From contig JAJZQX010000002.1 in assembly GCA_021806645.1 (NCBI GenBank), positions 265,957-329,956 of the forward strand: 64,000 bases of DNA. Direction: 5' to 3'. The stretch is from Myxococcales bacterium (GTDB lineage Bacteria > Myxococcota > Myxococcia > Myxococcales > Anaeromyxobacteraceae). A program made the translations under genes and the position numbers. The notes under the pieces were generated by a model. The model worked only from the letters and a program-made list of their open reading frames with translations. It was not told the origin of the DNA and searched no databases. Shown here piece after piece: positions 60,381 to 64,000 of the stretch (the first letter of the stretch is position 1; every line of letters starts with the position of its first letter).

Positions 60381-61856
60381 ATGACCGGCTTCCCCACTCG
60401 CGACTTCCTCGCCCTGGTGCCCGTCGCCGTCCTCACCTCCGGCGGGCTGGTGCTGCTGCTCAGCGAGGTCTTCCTGGCCTCGGTCCGCCGCGGGTACCAG
60501 GCCGGGCTCACGCTGGTGGTCGCGGTGCTGGCCGCGGTCGCCGCCATCGTGGTCCCACCGGCCGGCGCCGTCTTCGGCGGCCAGGCCACCGTGGACGCCT
60601 TCTCGGTCTTCGTCACCGTCATCATCTGCGGCGGCGTGGCGCTCTCGGCGCTGATGAGCGCCGGGTGGCTGCACGCCCGGAACGCCGAGCGGGGCGAGTA
60701 CTACGCCCTGACGCTCTTCGCGGCGGCCGGCATGGTGCTGGTGGGCATGGCCTCGGACCTGCTGGTGGCCTTCGTGGCCATCGAGATCATGAGCCTCTCC
60801 ACCTACTCGCTCACGGCCTACGTGCGCCGCGGCCGGCGCCCCTCCGAGGCCGCCTTCAAGTACATGATCCTCGGCGCGGTCTCCTCGGCGCTCCTGCTCT
60901 ACGGCAGCTCGCTGGTCTTCGGCGCCACCGGCACCACCCTCTTCGCCGCCATGCACGGTCCTCGCGGCGCCGGCTCGATGCTGCTGGTCGGCGGGCTCGG
61001 CCTGATCGCCTCCGGCCTGGCCTTCAAGATCGGCGCCGTGCCGTTCCACGCCTGGACTCCCGACGTCTACGAGGGGGCGCCCACGCCGGTGACCGCCTTC
61101 ATGGCCGCGGGCGTGAAGACCGCCGCCTTCGCGCTGCTGGCGCGGATCTTCCTCTCCTCCCAGGTGGGGGCCGACGTCCACGACCTCTCCTTCGAGAAGG
61201 TCCTCATGGTGCTGGCCGCGCTCACCATGATCTTCGGCAACCTGATGGCGCTCCCGCAGCGGAGCGTGAAGCGGATGCTGGCCTACTCGGCGATCGCCCA
61301 CGCCGGCTACCTGCTGGTGGGCGTGGTCTCGGCCCGGGTGGAGGGGGCGCGCTCCATGGCGCTGGCCGGCCTGCTCTTCTACCTGGCCGCCTACACCGCC
61401 ACCGTCATCGGCGCCTTCGCGGTGGTCGGCTCGATCGAGGAGCGCACCCGCGGCGACGTCGAGCCGGACCGGGCCTGGGACCTCTCCCGCTTCTCGGGTC
61501 TGGCCAGGCGGCGGCCCGGGCTGGCGTTCGCCATGACCGTCTTCCTGCTCAGCCTGGCGGGCGTGCCGCCCACGGCCGGCTTCGTCGGGAAGCTCTACCT
61601 CTTCCAGGCCGCGGTCGGCGCCCATCTCTACCTGCTGGCCGTCGTCGGCGTCCTCTCCAGCGTCCTGGGCGCCTTCTACTACCTGCGGGTGGTGGTCCAC
61701 ATGTACATGAGGCCGGCAGAGGGGACCGAGGAGCCGGTCGCCGCGCCGGCCATGGTCTTCGCCCTGGGCGTGGCCGCGCTGGTGGTGGTGCTCTTCGGCC
61801 TGGTGGCCGAGCCCATCATCCGGCTGGCGCAGGGCGCCGGCGCCATGGTGATGTAG
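60381..61856 (+). CDS. nuoN: NADH-quinone oxidoreductase subunit N
   Basis: The third antiporter-like subunit (491 aa). Seen are [92 protein letters not shown] and [20 protein letters not shown]. It is last of the nuoLMN unit and its stop abuts the stop of the convergent receiver gene (61857). No nuoA-K genes are in the window, so complex I genes are split or lie elsewhere. Confidence 0.96.
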   Translation: MTGFPTRDFLALVPVAVLTSGGLVLLLSEVFLASVRRGYQAGLTLVVAVLAAVAAIVVPPAGAVFGGQATVDAFSVFVTVIICGGVALSALMSAGWLHARNAERGEYYALTLFAAAGMVLVGMASDLLVAFVAIEIMSLSTYSLTAYVRRGRRPSEAAFKYMILGAVSSALLLYGSSLVFGATGTTLFAAMHGPRGAGSMLLVGGLGLIASGLAFKIGAVPFHAWTPDVYEGAPTPVTAFMAAGVKTAAFALLARIFLSSQVGADVHDLSFEKVLMVLAALTMIFGNLMALPQRSVKRMLAYSAIAHAGYLLVGVVSARVEGARSMALAGLLFYLAAYTATVIGAFAVVGSIEERTRGDVEPDRAWDLSRFSGLARRRPGLAFAMTVFLLSLAGVPPTAGFVGKLYLFQAAVGAHLYLLAVVGVLSSVLGAFYYLRVVVHMYMRPAEGTEEPVAAPAMVFALGVAALVVVLFGLVAEPIIRLAQGAGAMVM

Positions 61857-62198
61857 CTAGCGCCCCGGCCGCGTCAGGCGAGCCAGCAGGTCGGCGGCGG
61901 CGAAGGGCTTCGGCAGCGCCTCGACCGGCGGGTAGCGGCGGGCCGCCACGTCCAGCAGCTCGGAGTGGGGACCGGTCACCAGCACCGGCGTCCGGCTCGC
62001 CGTGGCCGCGCCCAGCAACCCGTCCACGCCGCTCACGTTCAGGTCTACCAGGCAGAGGTCGAAGCCGCCGCGCTCGAGCAGGCCGAGCGCCTCGCCGTCG
62101 CCGCCGCTCGCGGTCACGGCGCAGCCGTCGAGGCGCAGCGCGATCGCCAGCGCTTCCCGGAAGTTCCGGTCTCCGTCGATGAGGAGGACCGAGGCCAT
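61857..62198 (-). CDS. Stand-alone receiver-domain protein
   Basis: The 113-residue protein is a single CheY-like receiver with no output domain: VLLIDGDRNFREALAIALRL, phospho-acceptor D52 in FDLCLVDLNVSG, PVLVTGPH and LPKPFAAADLLARL with Lys about 97. The acidic pocket reads IDGD rather than adjacent acids, which may weaken phosphorylation. It probably relays signals by protein contact. A near-consensus sigma-54 promoter lies about 90 bp upstream, next to the NtrC-type activator gene. Confidence 0.85.
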   Translation of the reverse strand: MASVLLIDGDRNFREALAIALRLDGCAVTASGGDGEALGLLERGGFDLCLVDLNVSGVDGLLGAATASRTPVLVTGPHSELLDVAARRYPPVEALPKPFAAADLLARLTRPGR

Positions 62199-62285
62199 GA
62201 AAGGAAAGAAGCGCAGAGCGGCGCAAGAGTGGCGGGGGGGGACCGTACTCGAGCCTGCAGCCCTGCGCTTCGGACTGAGCAGGAT

Positions 62286-62302
62286 AGCAACGGGGATGCC
62301 AA
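62286..62302 (-). promoter_or_regulatory. Sigma-54 (RpoN) promoter of receiver gene
   Basis: On the minus strand TTGGCATCCCCGTTGCT matches TGGCAYR-N4-TTGCW fully, with GG and GC exactly 10 bp apart. Predicted start is near 62275, about 77 nt before the ATG at 62198. The rest of the 253-bp gap to the NtrC-type gene could hold activator sites, but I see no clear repeat. Confidence 0.75.
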
Positions 62303-62451
62303 CTGGTCATCGCCCGGCGGAACGCCGCCCCTGGCCAAAAGCACCAGGACGGCGGGGGGTTCCGGGCGCGGCTACAGGGCTTTTCGGGGGCCGGCCGGGG
62401 CGGCACGGGAACGACCTTGCAACCGTGAAATGCAGCTTCGAAACTGAAAGG

Positions 62452-63864
<1,413 letters not shown>

Positions 63865-64000
63865 CTGGAGGACCCTCTAAACCAGAGTTCGTGATTCGCG
63901 ATCACCGGCAAGACCGGGAATCGAAGGAAGAAAGTTGAAAGGGAAGGTCAGCCCATCGATCGTTGGGGTTGCGAGACCACCAACCAAAATGAGGACCTTC
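63865..64000. other. Upstream region of the NtrC-type gene, window end
   Basis: The last 136 bp are the probable promoter region of the minus-strand regulator; GAGGG lies about 8 bp before its ATG. A short inverted repeat GTGAT-TCGCG-ATCAC is present near 63887. No further gene start is visible. Confidence 0.35.

Overview
The window is very GC-rich bacterial DNA (G or C dominates third codon positions almost throughout) with densely packed genes on both strands. The protein set suggests a Myxococcota chromosome close to Anaeromyxobacter: a Ycf46-type AAA ATPase, a kinase fused to repeats, tandem CsgG-like secreted proteins, an M30-type lipoprotein protease, sigma-54 control, and remnants of an HNH-nuclease family. 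That assignment is inference from gene content. No rRNA or tRNA gene and no CRISPR array was found.

Layout. 1-5.4 kb: informational genes: mutM (3' part), a decayed HNH-family remnant, rnhB, pcnB, pyrH, frr. 5.5-10.1 kb: a membrane protein, PPK2, nadE, a receiver-like/degenerate-GGDEF protein and a small LuxR-type HTH protein behind a structured leader. 10.1-20.6 kb: M30-like protease, transketolase, zinc-ribbon membrane protein, Ycf46-like ATPase, sixA, malQ, gluQ, yjbQ. 20.6-31.7 kb: two CsgG/TolB-N-like secreted proteins, CoA-transferase, DUF4230, YitT, hisC, a small membrane protein with a candidate sigma-54 promoter, a ureohydrolase, a Ser/Thr kinase, queF, two secreted proteins, a GNAT. 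31.8-34.1 kb: an island of lower GC with a Fic protein divergent from a ribbon-helix-helix protein. 34.1-49.5 kb: methyltransferase, gloA, YcaQ-type glycosylase, metallopeptidase-like protein, two tandem OPT transporters, pepT, a second HNH remnant, ABC ATPase, hemerythrin, fadI-fadJ, and a Phd/PIN toxin-antitoxin pair. 49.6-49.8 kb: a 187-bp MITE-like inverted-repeat element. 49.8-52.4 kb: a barrel-like protein and a histidine kinase/OmpR regulator pair. 52.4-54.8 kb: accessory DNA with a HicB-domain protein, a G14 tract, an RHH/PIN toxin-antitoxin pair, an ice-binding-domain remnant and a frameshifted integrase remnant, with a near-identical 16-bp direct repeat at both ends. 54.8-64 kb: zinc-motif protein, selA, nuoLMN, a receiver-only regulator behind a strong sigma-54 promoter, and an NtrC-type activator.

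How parts relate. pyrH-frr, fadI-fadJ, nuoL-M-N, HK-RR and the three TA-like loci are clear functional units. The most interesting shared feature is at the three DNA-binding antitoxin-type genes (starts at 33573, 49493 and 53302). Each has a -35/-10 pair with exactly 17 bp spacing, repeats or palindromes overlapping the promoter, and the start codon only 6-7 nt after the -10. This predicts leaderless, autoregulated mRNAs.
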